64,000 bases of DNA from Lysobacterales bacterium (GTDB taxonomy: Bacteria; Pseudomonadota; Gammaproteobacteria; Xanthomonadales; SZUA-38), in NCBI GenBank assembly GCA_028285525.1, contig JANQOZ010000061.1, positions 32,151 through 96,150 on the forward strand. The letters run 5' to 3'. Positions 35,701 to 43,568 of this stretch are shown here, piece after piece. The translations under genes and the position numbers were made by a program. Numbering within the stretch: the stretch's first letter is position 1; every line of letters starts with the position of its first letter. The notes below the pieces were generated by a model. That model did no database searches. It was not told where the DNA came from and saw only the letters and a program-made list of their open reading frames with translations.

Positions 35701-37041
35701 CGTAACGGCAACCTGGCCCAGGCCGCCCTGCGCCAGCAGGGCTATGGTCCGGACGGCAGTCGCTGTCGTGATACAGGCTGCGACGATATCTTCTACCTGT
35801 CGCCGGTTACGTCGTTTGGGACCGACGGGCTCACCACGCTGGCGAACCTGGAGGAGGCCATTACGCAGTGGGGCACCGACGGGGTTTCCGATCTCACCGT
35901 CTATCTGGTCGGCGCGCAGAACAACGGTGAGTATGTGCTGAACGAAACGGAAACGCTCAGTGCGCAAACGCTCGAGGGCTGGCTGGACGAGGTCGAGGCC
36001 AGCAACTCGGGGCAGCTCACCGTGGTTTATGACGGCAGCAACGCCGGCGCGTTCCTGCCGGTGCTTGCCAGCAACGCTGCCAAGCCTCGGATTGTCATCA
36101 CCAGCACCGACGCCGGCGAGGAGGCGGTTTTCCGGCGTCGCGGCAGGCTGGCCTACTCGCGGTTTTTCTGGACCTCCCAGCTCAACGGCGCGAACGTACG
36201 ACGGTCTCATCAGCTCGCGCGCAGCGCGGTGCGTTTCTCCGGCGACGGGCAGAACGCGCAGCTGGACGACCAGGGCAACGCGGCGGGCAACGATCTGTTC
36301 GACGGGGCGCTCGCCCGGTTCTACGCGCTGGGCCGCGGCATTCTGCTGGCTGGTGACGAGCCCGTAGTCGGCGATGTCGCCGTCGCCTCAGCGCTCACCG
36401 CCGACTTTGAGCCCATCACGGCCAGCGGTGTGACTACGACAGGCCGCATCGACGAAGTCTTTGCGGTGATCACGCGGCCCGACGGCCAGGCGGTGGTCGA
36501 ACCCTTAAGCCCTGCCGGCGATGACTTTCAGGCCGCCAGCGTCGGGCTGTGTGCCGGGAGCGGGAGCTACGAGATCTCGGTGTTTGCCGCCGACGACGAG
36601 GGGAAGACGTCTCAGGCCAACAGCGTCTCGGCCATGCGCAGTTCGCCGTGTGCGGACACCAGCTTTGACCTGGTTGTGCAGGACGTCGAAGCACCCGCGA
36701 CGGTGCTGGCCGCCGACGCCGAAGCTGAGGCCATTATCCGCGCCACCAACGTGGGTCCAGCCACCATCGCGGCCAGCACAATTCGCGTGTACCTGTCTGA
36801 GGACTCGGCGTTAGATGGCTCTGACCCTGAGCTCGCCTCGGCCCAGGTCGACAATCTGTTTTCTTTTGCCGAGGCGGAAGCGGAGTTTGTGGTGCCGCTG
36901 CCGGTGAGTGAGTCGGTACGTTTCCTGATTGCCTGCATCGACGAGGTCGGAGGCGAGCTCAACACCGCCAACAACTGTGCGCCACCGCAGCGGATCAAGG
37001 TTGCGCTCGAAGATGCGGTCTTCGCCGCGAGCTTCGAATAG
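32770..37041 (+). CDS. Secreted NHL-propeller protein with an active and a degenerate legumain-like (C13) domain
   Basis: 1423 residues with a Sec signal (cleavage near VWAG). Residues ~45-600 are NHL repeats (DDQGFVYVSDP, DSQGNVIVTDR type), forming at least one beta-propeller. Residues ~610-850 form a caspase-clan fold beginning AIVVTGGGPYPGNALW; His701 in YMVDHGG and Cys743 in VIYDACESGSF match the legumain dyad, both in motif and in spacing. After a beta domain, residues ~960-1200 repeat the fold, but the two sites read YLVGAQNNG and VVYDGSNAGAF, so both catalytic residues are gone. Residues ~1305-1410 look like a CARDB/Ig domain, ending in VFAASFE. It has a strong AGGAAG ribosome site. 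The target is unknown. Confidence 0.8.
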   Translation: MTLDRFCRFLTGMRSGLLLFLTAPTVWAGTALPTFDLLWPSQPRPYFFQTNFATGPNSIALDDQGFVYVSDPIASQIQKYSSDGVLVSNIDSPDLFSPHGVAVDSQGNVIVTDRSVGYVIKFSPDGEQLARVGGLSGGDGEFTPRCIPCGSFLQGPFQLAVDDADNYYVLDPPGYRVVKFNSDLQFVANFGVEGTGPGQFTELGPIGIAHLNGEILVSSFNTELINVFSTEGTFVRAIDGLGSGLNTIVRPEGLGLDGEGNLLVTAGSRVVRIDAAGNQLLEFGTFDNNDASLGPGELAGPRQALAGSNGTAYVVDRFGITRWGRDNGEFLSRWSDAGEELGKFASPDSMAISSSGDVFVAGAFNRRIQVFDADGIFLRSFAPVRPGESDTGFLGGMAIASDGSVVIVTFNQDEIIRRFSANGGYLNGWGGRTQDLAEAGVDGIFGNAVSIAVGPDDLVYVGDEQVPTIQVFELDGTFVGAISDTSSAQPPTFYDAVTVAPDGSVLASFLNRLQRFTPEGQLLAEYALSGRTFSLAVDDSGRIYAGNTQLEVLAADGTPLGVMAEGGVLPGQVNTVVGLAVGTGQRVYALERSNNRMQRFRPGVSAGNTKAIVVTGGGPYPGNALWDATQVNANFVYRTLVSQGFQKDTIQYLSADTDLDLDQNGLADDVDSDATNASFEAAITGSFADDADNLLIYMVDHGGVDTFRMSGSEVLQSATLDGWLSAWQATHPDGELTVIYDACESGSFMDELAGASRLVITSASPGESAYFVSGGTMSFSNQFWTQVFNGEDVGEAFTVARDSTADSFPTQNALLDSDGDGEVNEPEDFQIATTRIIGRGLANVTDRPVLGTVSAPAVLSSGNTAQISVSNVFDSNGIARVWSVVRPPGFQPGSSDNPVAELPLVEFVPTDSNGTYGATPSLFNSPGTYELAVYAEDEEGNVGVPRLASITVDDPSRRRAVLVVGTRADGSRRRPFERNGNLAQAALRQQGYGPDGSRCRDTGCDDIFYLSPVTSFGTDGLTTLANLEEAITQWGTDGVSDLTVYLVGAQNNGEYVLNETETLSAQTLEGWLDEVEASNSGQLTVVYDGSNAGAFLPVLASNAAKPRIVITSTDAGEEAVFRRRGRLAYSRFFWTSQLNGANVRRSHQLARSAVRFSGDGQNAQLDDQGNAAGNDLFDGALARFYALGRGILLAGDEPVVGDVAVASALTADFEPITASGVTTTGRIDEVFAVITRPDGQAVVEPLSPAGDDFQAASVGLCAGSGSYEISVFAADDEGKTSQANSVSAMRSSPCADTSFDLVVQDVEAPATVLAADAEAEAIIRATNVGPATIAASTIRVYLSEDSALDGSDPELASAQVDNLFSFAEAEAEFVVPLPVSESVRFLIACIDEVGGELNTANNCAPPQRIKVALEDAVFAASFE

Positions 37042-37120
37042 ATGGCGGGGGGTCAGAGTAAAGGGACAGGGTAAACCGCGTTTACCCTGTCCCTTTACTC
37101 TGACCCCGGGTTTCGAATAG
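37033..37120. repeat. 9-bp direct repeats flanking a hairpin element (possible target-site duplication)
   Basis: TTCGAATAG occurs at 37033-37041, where it encodes the last two residues and stop of the upstream gene, and again at 37112-37120. The 70 bases between them are almost entirely a long hairpin. This is the picture of an insertion that duplicated its target and left the stop codon intact. Confidence 0.6.
37042..37111. mobile_element. REP/MITE-like hairpin element
   Basis: Perfect 28-base inverted repeats (37049-37076 and 37080-37107) with a three-base loop; the outer end of each arm is GGGGTCAGAGTAAA. Ends of this type are, from memory, recurrent in gammaproteobacterial genomes near REP-associated tyrosine transposases. 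It encodes nothing, lies between convergent genes and probably also stops transcription from both sides. Confidence 0.6.
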
Positions 37121-37139
37121 CGGGCGCCAACCCCCCAGG

Positions 37140-38654
37140 CTAGAACCAGCTGCGGGTCGAAGACTCCACGTGATAAAGCGTGATGTCGGCAAAGTGCTGA
37201 GCGTCGGCCAGCGTCACGTGGGGGATCGTGATCGTGTGAGAAGCCAGGTGCACGTTGAGGGTCGCAAGCGAGCGCTTGCGCTGCCCGGGGCTCTGGCAAA
37301 CGTCGACCCGCTGCACCTTGCGCAGCGAGAAGACCGCGGTGTGGGTGCCGATGAAGCCGCTCCGAAGGAAGCCGGTGGCGCCCCGGATGGCGATGCCGAA
37401 TTTGCTGCTGCGCAGCCGGATGCTGACCACCGCGATCGTCAGGCCCAGCAGCGGTATGATCGCGGCGTAGAAGCCGATCGCAAAAGACAGTCCCAGGGTG
37501 ACACCACCGACCGGCGCCAGCCAGTACCAGAGGCTACGCTTTAGATGGTAGGCGCGGTTGATACCGGTAAAGTCGGGTCGCTCGGTCGGAGCATCAGGCA
37601 GAAACTCGCGGGTGACCGGAATCAGCTCGTCCGATTCCAGCGCCGGAACCAGAAACGCGGGTGTCGACGCGGGCATGCCGCTGCTGTTCACCTCCTGACC
37701 TGCGCTGACCAGACGAAGCTGCAGGTTGGTGATGCGCAGCATCCGGGCGATCGCGTTCTGCTTCCACACCGCGGCCTGCACCTTGCTGCCCTTCAGCGTC
37801 TGCTGCTGCCGGCTCACCAGCCCGCTGCTGCGACGGAAGCTGCCGCCTTCTGCGGTCAGCTGGTAGTTGGCGTAGCGCCACAGTGCGCCCAACACCGAGA
37901 AGAGCGCGAGCAGCACCGGCACGGCAAGCAGACTGAGGGCCAGCAGCAGCCCTCGGGCGGGGCCGCCGGTTTCCAGCAGGGTGCCCATGCGCAGCCGCTC
38001 GAGGACAAACTCCCCAGCGGTTTCCCACGCTTCTTCACCCAGCGCGCCGGCCAGGACACCGAAGGCGACCGCAACCCACAGCAAGCCGTTTGCGGTTAAA
38101 CCGTAGCGCACGATCTGCCGGTTGCTGCGTTCGAGCAGTACGGGTGCGGACTCCGGCACGGTTTCCGCCGCGTCAGTGTTCGGGTCGGTTGTCTGAGGCT
38201 GAAATCTGAGCAGCGTGTTGCGGATCTGGTTGGCCAGGTCCACCCCGATCCCCGCCAGCGCAATCTCTTTCTGGGCACTGCCGGCGGTATCGAGTTTGAG
38301 CACCGCCAGGCCAAACGGCCGGACGTAAAACGGCTCGTCGATCGACGTGTCCTGGATTCGGTCAAAGTCGATGTTGAGCTGTTCGCGCTGGATCACCCCG
38401 CGGCGCACCAGCACCTGGGAGTCGGTGAGCTGATAGCGGAAACGCAGATACGACAAAACGGCCCAGACCGCGCCCAGCACCGCCAGGGCGGCAAACCAGA
38501 CGCCGGCCCACACCTTCATGCCGTCGCTTGCCGTGGCAAACCAGGCGACCGCCGGAGCCAGCATGGCAAATCCGTCGGTGACGAGAAATTTCAAAGCCTT
38601 GGTGAGGAAGAACACCACGGCGACCGGCGATGTCCGCCGCCAGGTGCCGGTCAC
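37140..38654 (-). CDS. YdbT-like membrane protein with bacterial PH (bPH2) domains
   Basis: 504 residues from GTG 38654 (GTGA overlap with the upstream gene). The order is two membrane helices (LVTDGFAMLAPAVAW, VWFAALAVLGAVWAV), a bPH2 domain beginning YQLTDSQVLVRRGVIQREQ with IDFDRIQDTSID, two further helices, a second PH domain (YQLTAEGGSFRRSSGLVSRQQQTLKGSKVQ), two helices, and a third PH-like segment at the end. This matches YdbT, usually encoded beside a single-domain YdbS as here. The function is unknown; a membrane-lipid or envelope-stress role is inference. Confidence 0.88.
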   Translation of the reverse strand: MTGTWRRTSPVAVVFFLTKALKFLVTDGFAMLAPAVAWFATASDGMKVWAGVWFAALAVLGAVWAVLSYLRFRYQLTDSQVLVRRGVIQREQLNIDFDRIQDTSIDEPFYVRPFGLAVLKLDTAGSAQKEIALAGIGVDLANQIRNTLLRFQPQTTDPNTDAAETVPESAPVLLERSNRQIVRYGLTANGLLWVAVAFGVLAGALGEEAWETAGEFVLERLRMGTLLETGGPARGLLLALSLLAVPVLLALFSVLGALWRYANYQLTAEGGSFRRSSGLVSRQQQTLKGSKVQAAVWKQNAIARMLRITNLQLRLVSAGQEVNSSGMPASTPAFLVPALESDELIPVTREFLPDAPTERPDFTGINRAYHLKRSLWYWLAPVGGVTLGLSFAIGFYAAIIPLLGLTIAVVSIRLRSSKFGIAIRGATGFLRSGFIGTHTAVFSLRKVQRVDVCQSPGQRKRSLATLNVHLASHTITIPHVTLADAQHFADITLYHVESSTRSWF

Positions 38655-39163
38655 AGGTTTTGCTGCATCACATGGTCGCGCAGGGAGCGGGCGTGCTCCT
38701 GGCTCAGGCCGTCGATCTGTAAATCGACGGCCGCGCCCCCGGCGGTATAGAACTTCAGCGACGCCAAACCGAACTTGCGCTGCAGCGGCCCGCTCGACAG
38801 CTCGATGTGCTGAACGCGATTGCGTGGCAGCAGCACGGTCTTGCGCCACCACAGGCCGCTGCGAAAGACGATGTCGTGATCACGAAGCGCCATCCGTTTG
38901 GCGGCCGCCATCTTCACGGCGAGTACGGTGAAGAGCACGGTGGCGGTAGTCATGATGACCGGCAGCAGCAGGAGCCGGGTCTTGACCTCCGGCGGTTTGG
39001 CGACGATCACCGATGGAATGAAGCTGATCAAAAGCAGCACGCCCCAGATCAGGAGGCTCTGGGTGAGCACCTCTTTGCGATAGCGCGGATCCAGTGGCTT
39101 GAGATCGATATCGCGCGCGCTCGGAAGCGCGTCGATGTCCAGCGCCAGATTGGCAAAAGTCAT
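38651..39163 (-). CDS. YdbS-like PH-domain membrane protein
   Basis: 170 residues. Two membrane helices lie around 32-85 (SLLIWGVLLLISFIPSVIV and LLLLPVIMTTATVLFTVL), followed by a bPH2 domain (HDIVFRSGLWWRKTVLLPRNRVQHIELSSGP). It is the small partner of the downstream YdbT-like protein, with which it shares a GTGA overlap. Confidence 0.87.
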   Translation of the reverse strand: MTFANLALDIDALPSARDIDLKPLDPRYRKEVLTQSLLIWGVLLLISFIPSVIVAKPPEVKTRLLLLPVIMTTATVLFTVLAVKMAAAKRMALRDHDIVFRSGLWWRKTVLLPRNRVQHIELSSGPLQRKFGLASLKFYTAGGAAVDLQIDGLSQEHARSLRDHVMQQNL

Positions 39164-39295
39164 AGCATGCGGGGGTCAGCGAAAGCGCTAATTTAGCACC
39201 CTTAACGGGTTTCCCGTGAGTGAACAAAGTCTCCCTCCTTGCATCTCGAGCGTCAGTGCCGGACGATGCCCGCTTTTACTCAAGGCGCGAGCACC

Positions 39296-40087
39296 ATGGC
39301 CAACCCAGCAGGCAAAAACGTTCTGATTTCCGGCGGCACCAGCGGCATCAATCTCGGCATCGCCAAGGTTCTGGCAGGCGGCGGGGCCAACGTGGCGGTC
39401 TTCGGGCGTGACCCCGAAAAGTCTGCGGCTGCGGCGTCAGCGATCGACGCCGAGGGCAGCGGGCAGACGCTGGGGCTGGCGGCCGACGTTCGAGACTACG
39501 ACGCGGTTGCTGAGCTCGTTCGCCAGACCGCCGAGCAGCTTGGCCCGCTTGATCTGGTGGTCGCCGGCGCCGCCGGCAACTTCCCGGCCCCGGTGATCGA
39601 CATCAAGCCCAAAGGGATCAAGGCGGTGGTCGATATCGACCTGCTGGGCACCTACCACGTCTTCTGGGCGGCCTTTGAGCACCTGCGCAAGCCCGGCGCA
39701 AGCCTCGTCGCGATCTCGGCGCCGCAGGCGGAAGTGCCGATGGCGTTTCAGGCGCACGTGTGTGCGGCAAAAGCCGGGGTGAACATGCTGGTCAAATGCC
39801 TGGCGCTTGAGTGGGGCGCCGCCGGCGTCCGGGTGAACGCCGTTTCGCCGGGGCCGATCGACGGCACCGAGGGCATGAGCCGGCTGGCGCCGACGCAGGC
39901 GCTGCGGGACAAGTACCAGGCGGCTACGGCCCTGAAGCGGTTTGGCCAGCCCGAAGACATCGGGCGCTTTATCCAGTTTCTGATGTCGGACGAGGCGGCT
40001 TACGCAACCGGCGGCATCTACCCGGTTGACGGGGGCATGCAGCTTGGCGACGCCACGCAGGACTGCCTGACGTCAATGAGAAAGTAG
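39296..40087 (+). CDS. SDR resembling 2,4-dienoyl-CoA reductase (DECR2 type)
   Basis: 263 residues from ATG 39296; a longer ATG 39266 is possible. The nucleotide motif ISGGTSGINLGIA lies at the start. The usual catalytic Tyr-x-x-x-Lys is not present: the site reads AHVCAAKAGVNML, with Val where Tyr would be, as in dienoyl-CoA reductases such as human DECR2. The following ALEWGAAGVRVNAVSPGPIDGTEGMSRL also follows that subfamily closely. It would remove the delta-4 double bond in oxidation of unsaturated fatty acids. It is transcribed alone. Confidence 0.82.
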   Translation: MANPAGKNVLISGGTSGINLGIAKVLAGGGANVAVFGRDPEKSAAAASAIDAEGSGQTLGLAADVRDYDAVAELVRQTAEQLGPLDLVVAGAAGNFPAPVIDIKPKGIKAVVDIDLLGTYHVFWAAFEHLRKPGASLVAISAPQAEVPMAFQAHVCAAKAGVNMLVKCLALEWGAAGVRVNAVSPGPIDGTEGMSRLAPTQALRDKYQAATALKRFGQPEDIGRFIQFLMSDEAAYATGGIYPVDGGMQLGDATQDCLTSMRK

Positions 40088-40104
40088 GGGTATCAGCTTC
40101 GCCG

Positions 40105-40626
40105 TCAGCCGGTCAGCCGGCGGTTCACGTCGTAAGAGGAGAGCGAGACGATGCCGCGGGAAACCGCCACGCTGCCGCTCCGGGCTACCGCCGCGATCTC
40201 ACCCACATCCTTGGCCTTTTCCACCAGCGTCTTGAGGTCCGCCGGGCTGCCGATCAGCTGCATGGTGTAGCTCTCCGGCTCAGCGTCCAAAACGGTGGCG
40301 CCGTACTCATTCGCGAGCGCCTCCGCGCGCGCGACGCCGCCGATGCCGAGTCGCAGCTTGAGGATCAGCATCTCGCTTTCGTAGTGCTCCCCGAGGGTCA
40401 TGTCGTGGATGTTGACCACGTCGACGAGCTTACCGATCTGATTGGTGATCTGGCCGATCGCGTGGTCTGAGCCGGTGACCACCATCGTCAGCCGGGACAC
40501 GCCCGGATCGTCGGTCGGAGCCACGTTGAGCGTCTCGATGTTGTAGCCGCGGGTGGAGAACAGACCGGTGAAGCGCGTGAGCGCCCCCACCTCGTTTTGC
40601 ATCAGAACCGATATCACGTGTCGCAT
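40105..40626 (-). CDS. ilvH: Acetolactate synthase regulatory (small) subunit
   Basis: 173 residues from ATG 40626; the ORF is open further upstream, but the family starts at MRHVISVLMQNEVGALTR. An N-terminal ACT domain binds the feedback inhibitor valine (VGALTRFTGLFSTRGYNIETLNV). The C-terminal half is the ALS_ss_C domain. It activates and confers valine sensitivity on the large subunit. It is divergent from that gene, in place of the usual ilvIH operon order. Confidence 0.93.
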   Translation of the reverse strand: MRHVISVLMQNEVGALTRFTGLFSTRGYNIETLNVAPTDDPGVSRLTMVVTGSDHAIGQITNQIGKLVDVVNIHDMTLGEHYESEMLILKLRLGIGGVARAEALANEYGATVLDAEPESYTMQLIGSPADLKTLVEKAKDVGEIAAVARSGSVAVSRGIVSLSSYDVNRRLTG

Positions 40627-40654
40627 GGCGCGATGTTGGCCGACCCGCCCGCCA

Positions 40655-40691
40655 AATGCAACGTTCAAATCCATCGGTAAGTCGTTGCATT
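40655..40691. promoter_or_regulatory. Inverted repeat in the ilvH/ilvI divergent promoter region
   Basis: AATGCAACG (40655-40663) and CGTTGCATT (40683-40691) are perfect 9-base arms with a 19-base spacer. Each arm contains TTGCAT reading outward, followed after 17 bases by a weak -10-like hexamer (GACACT toward ilvI, CAACAT toward ilvH). They may be back-to-back -35 elements or an operator common to both genes. Confidence 0.4.
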
Positions 40692-40743
40692 GGCAGGGAC
40701 TTTGGCGGACACTCCGGGGATTGGGAAGCAGTAAGCAAGCGTT

Positions 40744-42582
40744 ATGAGAGTTGTCGAGGAAAACGCCAGTCACCGGAGTCACCCGAAGGCGGGTACCGCT
40801 ATGTCCGGGGCCGAGGTGGTTGTGCAGGTGATGGCCGACGAAGGTGTCGGCACCATATTCGGCTATTCCGGCGGCGCTATCCTGCCGACCTACGATGCGG
40901 TGTTCCGCCACAACGAGGCCAGCCCCGAGCAGCCGATGCCGCTGATCGTGCCGGCCAACGAGCAGGGCGCGGGTTTTATGGCCGCCGGCTATTCGCGGGC
41001 GAGCGGTCGCGTGGGCGTGGCCATGGTCACGTCAGGCCCAGGTGCGACAAACATGGTGACGCCGGTCCGCGACTGCATGGCCGACTCCATTCCGATTGTG
41101 GTGATCTGTGGGCAGGTGCCAACCGCCGCGATCGGCACGGACGCCTTTCAGGAGGCGCCGGTTGCCGCCGTGATGGGCGCGGTTGCCAAACACGTATTCC
41201 TGGTCACCGATCCGACCCGGCTGGAGCAGACGATGCGCACCGCCTTCGAGCTTGCCCGCACCGGGCGGCCCGGCCCGGTGGTCGTGGATCTGCCCAAAGA
41301 TATTCAGAACGCGACCTGCGAATTCTCTGGTCACGGCACGCTGCCGCTCCCCGGCTACCGTCACCGGCTGCAGGCCGTGATGAACAATCGCCTGGGGCCC
41401 GGCGACTGTGAGCGATTCTTCCGCATGCTCAGTGAGGCCGAAAGGCCACTGCTGTACATCGGGGGCGGGGCGATCAACGGCAACGCCGTTGAGGCGCTGC
41501 GCGAGTTTATCGACGCCTTTCAAGTGCCGGCGTGCACCACGCTGATGGGCATCGGGGCGGTGGACACCACCAGCCCGCTGTCGCTCCACATGCTGGGTAT
41601 GCACGGTATGGCGTACGCCAACTACGCGGTGGAAGACTGCGATTTTCTGATCTGTGTCGGCGCGCGCTTCGACGACCGCGTTGCCGGCGTGCCGAATCGA
41701 TTTGCGCCAAACGCCACCAGCATCGCGCACTTTGACGTAGACGTGTCTGAGATCGGCAAGGTCAAAGGCGTCCAGTGGCACCAGGTGGGTGATTTGAAGC
41801 AGGACCTGGCTGACCTGGTCGATTACGGCCGGCGCGTCGGCTTCGACAAAGACTTCGGCGCGTGGCACCAGGAACTCGTCGAGCTGAAGAAGCGCCACGG
41901 TCTGAACTACGACCGGGAAAGCGACAAGGTGCAGCCCTACGCGGTGATCGAGGCAATCAACCGGATCACCGAGGGCAGGGCGATCATTTCGACCGGTGTC
42001 GGCCAGCATCAGATGTGGGCCGCGCAGTATTTTGATTTTTGCGAGCCGCGCCTGTGGCTGACCTCCGGCAGTATGGGGACGATGGGTTTTGGCCTGCCGG
42101 CCGCTATCGGCGCCCAGTTTGCGCTGCCCGACGCGCTGGTCATCGACATCGACGGTGACGGCAGCATGCGGATGAACCTCGGCGAGCTGGAAACGGCCAC
42201 CACCTACGACCTGCCGGTCAAGGTGGTGGTGCTCAACAACTACGGCGACGGCATGGTTCGGCAGTGGCAAAAGATGTACTTCAAGGGCCGCATGGCCGGC
42301 AGCGACAAGTCGCTCCATCGAAAGGATTTTGTCCGCGCGGCGGAGGCAGACGGCTTCGCCTTTGCCAAGCGCCTCGACGATCCGGCTGAGGTCGACGCGG
42401 TGGTCGCTGAGTTCCTCGCCTTCGAGGGGCCGGCCTTTCTGGAGGTCATCATTGATCCCGACGCCGGCGTTTATCCGATGGTTGGCCCGGGGCAGTCCTA
42501 CGACCAGATGATCACCGGCGACTATATCGAAGGCCGCACCGCGCGGCTGGAAGAGAAGCTCGATCCGAGCGAGATGTTTTAA
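40744..42582 (+). CDS. ilvI: Acetolactate synthase catalytic (large) subunit
   Basis: 612 residues; ATG 40801 (MSGAEVVVQ) is an alternative start matching the family better. The enzyme condenses pyruvate, or pyruvate and 2-oxobutyrate, in valine/isoleucine synthesis with TPP, Mg and FAD. Glu73 in ANEQGAG is the TPP-activating residue; the His normally before it is Asn72. Other signatures are [24 protein letters not shown] and the TPP-Mg site [17 protein letters not shown] followed by [11 protein letters not shown]. It is 20 bases upstream of folD and divergent from ilvH. Confidence 0.93.
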   Translation: MRVVEENASHRSHPKAGTAMSGAEVVVQVMADEGVGTIFGYSGGAILPTYDAVFRHNEASPEQPMPLIVPANEQGAGFMAAGYSRASGRVGVAMVTSGPGATNMVTPVRDCMADSIPIVVICGQVPTAAIGTDAFQEAPVAAVMGAVAKHVFLVTDPTRLEQTMRTAFELARTGRPGPVVVDLPKDIQNATCEFSGHGTLPLPGYRHRLQAVMNNRLGPGDCERFFRMLSEAERPLLYIGGGAINGNAVEALREFIDAFQVPACTTLMGIGAVDTTSPLSLHMLGMHGMAYANYAVEDCDFLICVGARFDDRVAGVPNRFAPNATSIAHFDVDVSEIGKVKGVQWHQVGDLKQDLADLVDYGRRVGFDKDFGAWHQELVELKKRHGLNYDRESDKVQPYAVIEAINRITEGRAIISTGVGQHQMWAAQYFDFCEPRLWLTSGSMGTMGFGLPAAIGAQFALPDALVIDIDGDGSMRMNLGELETATTYDLPVKVVVLNNYGDGMVRQWQKMYFKGRMAGSDKSLHRKDFVRAAEADGFAFAKRLDDPAEVDAVVAEFLAFEGPAFLEVIIDPDAGVYPMVGPGQSYDQMITGDYIEGRTARLEEKLDPSEMF

Positions 42583-42601
42583 TACCCCAGGGAAACCGGC
42601 G

Positions 42602-43465
42602 ATGACCGACAAAATTGACGGCAAAGCTTTTGCCGCGCAGCTCTGTGAGCGCCTGGCGCAGGAGGTTGCGGCGCTCAAAGCCGAGCGCGGCGTGACGCCG
42701 TGTATCGCCGTGGTCCTGGTGGGTGAGGACCCGGCCAGCCAGGTCTATGTGCGCAACAAGATCGCCCGCTGCGCTGAGGTCGGCATCGAGTCGCGGGAGC
42801 ACCGGCTGACGGCCGACACCTCGCAGGAAGCGCTGCTGGAGCTGCTGGCAACGCTCAACGGTGATAACACCGTCCACGGCATCCTGGTGCAGCTGCCGCT
42901 GCCCGCGCAGATCGACGAGACCGCCGTGATCGACGCCATTTCGCCAGCCAAAGACGTTGACGGGTTCCATCTTCAGAACGCGGGCGCGCTGGCGGTTAAC
43001 CAGCGGCGCATGGTGCCCTGCACGCCGCTGGGTTCACTGATGCTGCTCGAGGATCGGCTCGGCGACTTGAGCGGACTCCATGCGGTGGTCGTCGGACGCT
43101 CCAATATCGTCGGCAAACCCATGGCCCAGCTGCTGCTGGGTGCTAACTGCACGGTGACGATCGCGCACTCGCGCACGCGAGACCTGGCGGCGGTCTGTCG
43201 CCAGGCGGACATCCTGGTAGCGGCCGTCGGCCGGCCGCGGATGATTCAGGGCGACTGGATCAAGCCGGGTGCGACGGTGATTGATGTCGGCATCAACCGG
43301 ATCGAAGAAGATGGCAAGAAGCGTCTCGTCGGCGACGTGGACTACGCGGCCGCACAGGGGGTGGCTGCCGCCATTACGCCGGTTCCCGGAGGGGTTGGTC
43401 CGATGACCATCGCCTGCCTGCTGCACAACACCGTGACGGCCGCCAAAAATGCCATGCCTGCCTGA
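42602..43465 (+). CDS. folD: Methylenetetrahydrofolate dehydrogenase/cyclohydrolase
   Basis: 287 residues. The bifunctional enzyme interconverts methylene-, methenyl- and 10-formyl-THF. Tyr49-Val-Arg-Asn-Lys53 holds the catalytic lysine; [15 protein letters not shown] and [18 protein letters not shown] are the family blocks, with [10 protein letters not shown] at the end. It is probably co-transcribed with ilvI. Confidence 0.97.
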   Translation: MTDKIDGKAFAAQLCERLAQEVAALKAERGVTPCIAVVLVGEDPASQVYVRNKIARCAEVGIESREHRLTADTSQEALLELLATLNGDNTVHGILVQLPLPAQIDETAVIDAISPAKDVDGFHLQNAGALAVNQRRMVPCTPLGSLMLLEDRLGDLSGLHAVVVGRSNIVGKPMAQLLLGANCTVTIAHSRTRDLAAVCRQADILVAAVGRPRMIQGDWIKPGATVIDVGINRIEEDGKKRLVGDVDYAAAQGVAAAITPVPGGVGPMTIACLLHNTVTAAKNAMPA

Positions 43466-43568
43466 TCGTTTCAGTTCAGCGTATCCCAAAACTGTCCCGA
43501 AAATCCCGCGCGGGTCTTTGCTGGGCGCGATACCATAGCGTCCCCACGATTAAGGATCAGGATTAGCT

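Noticed and set aside
43490..43530. Terminator after folD
   Set aside because: CCCGCGCGGG followed by TCTTTG is too short a stem and lacks a T-run.
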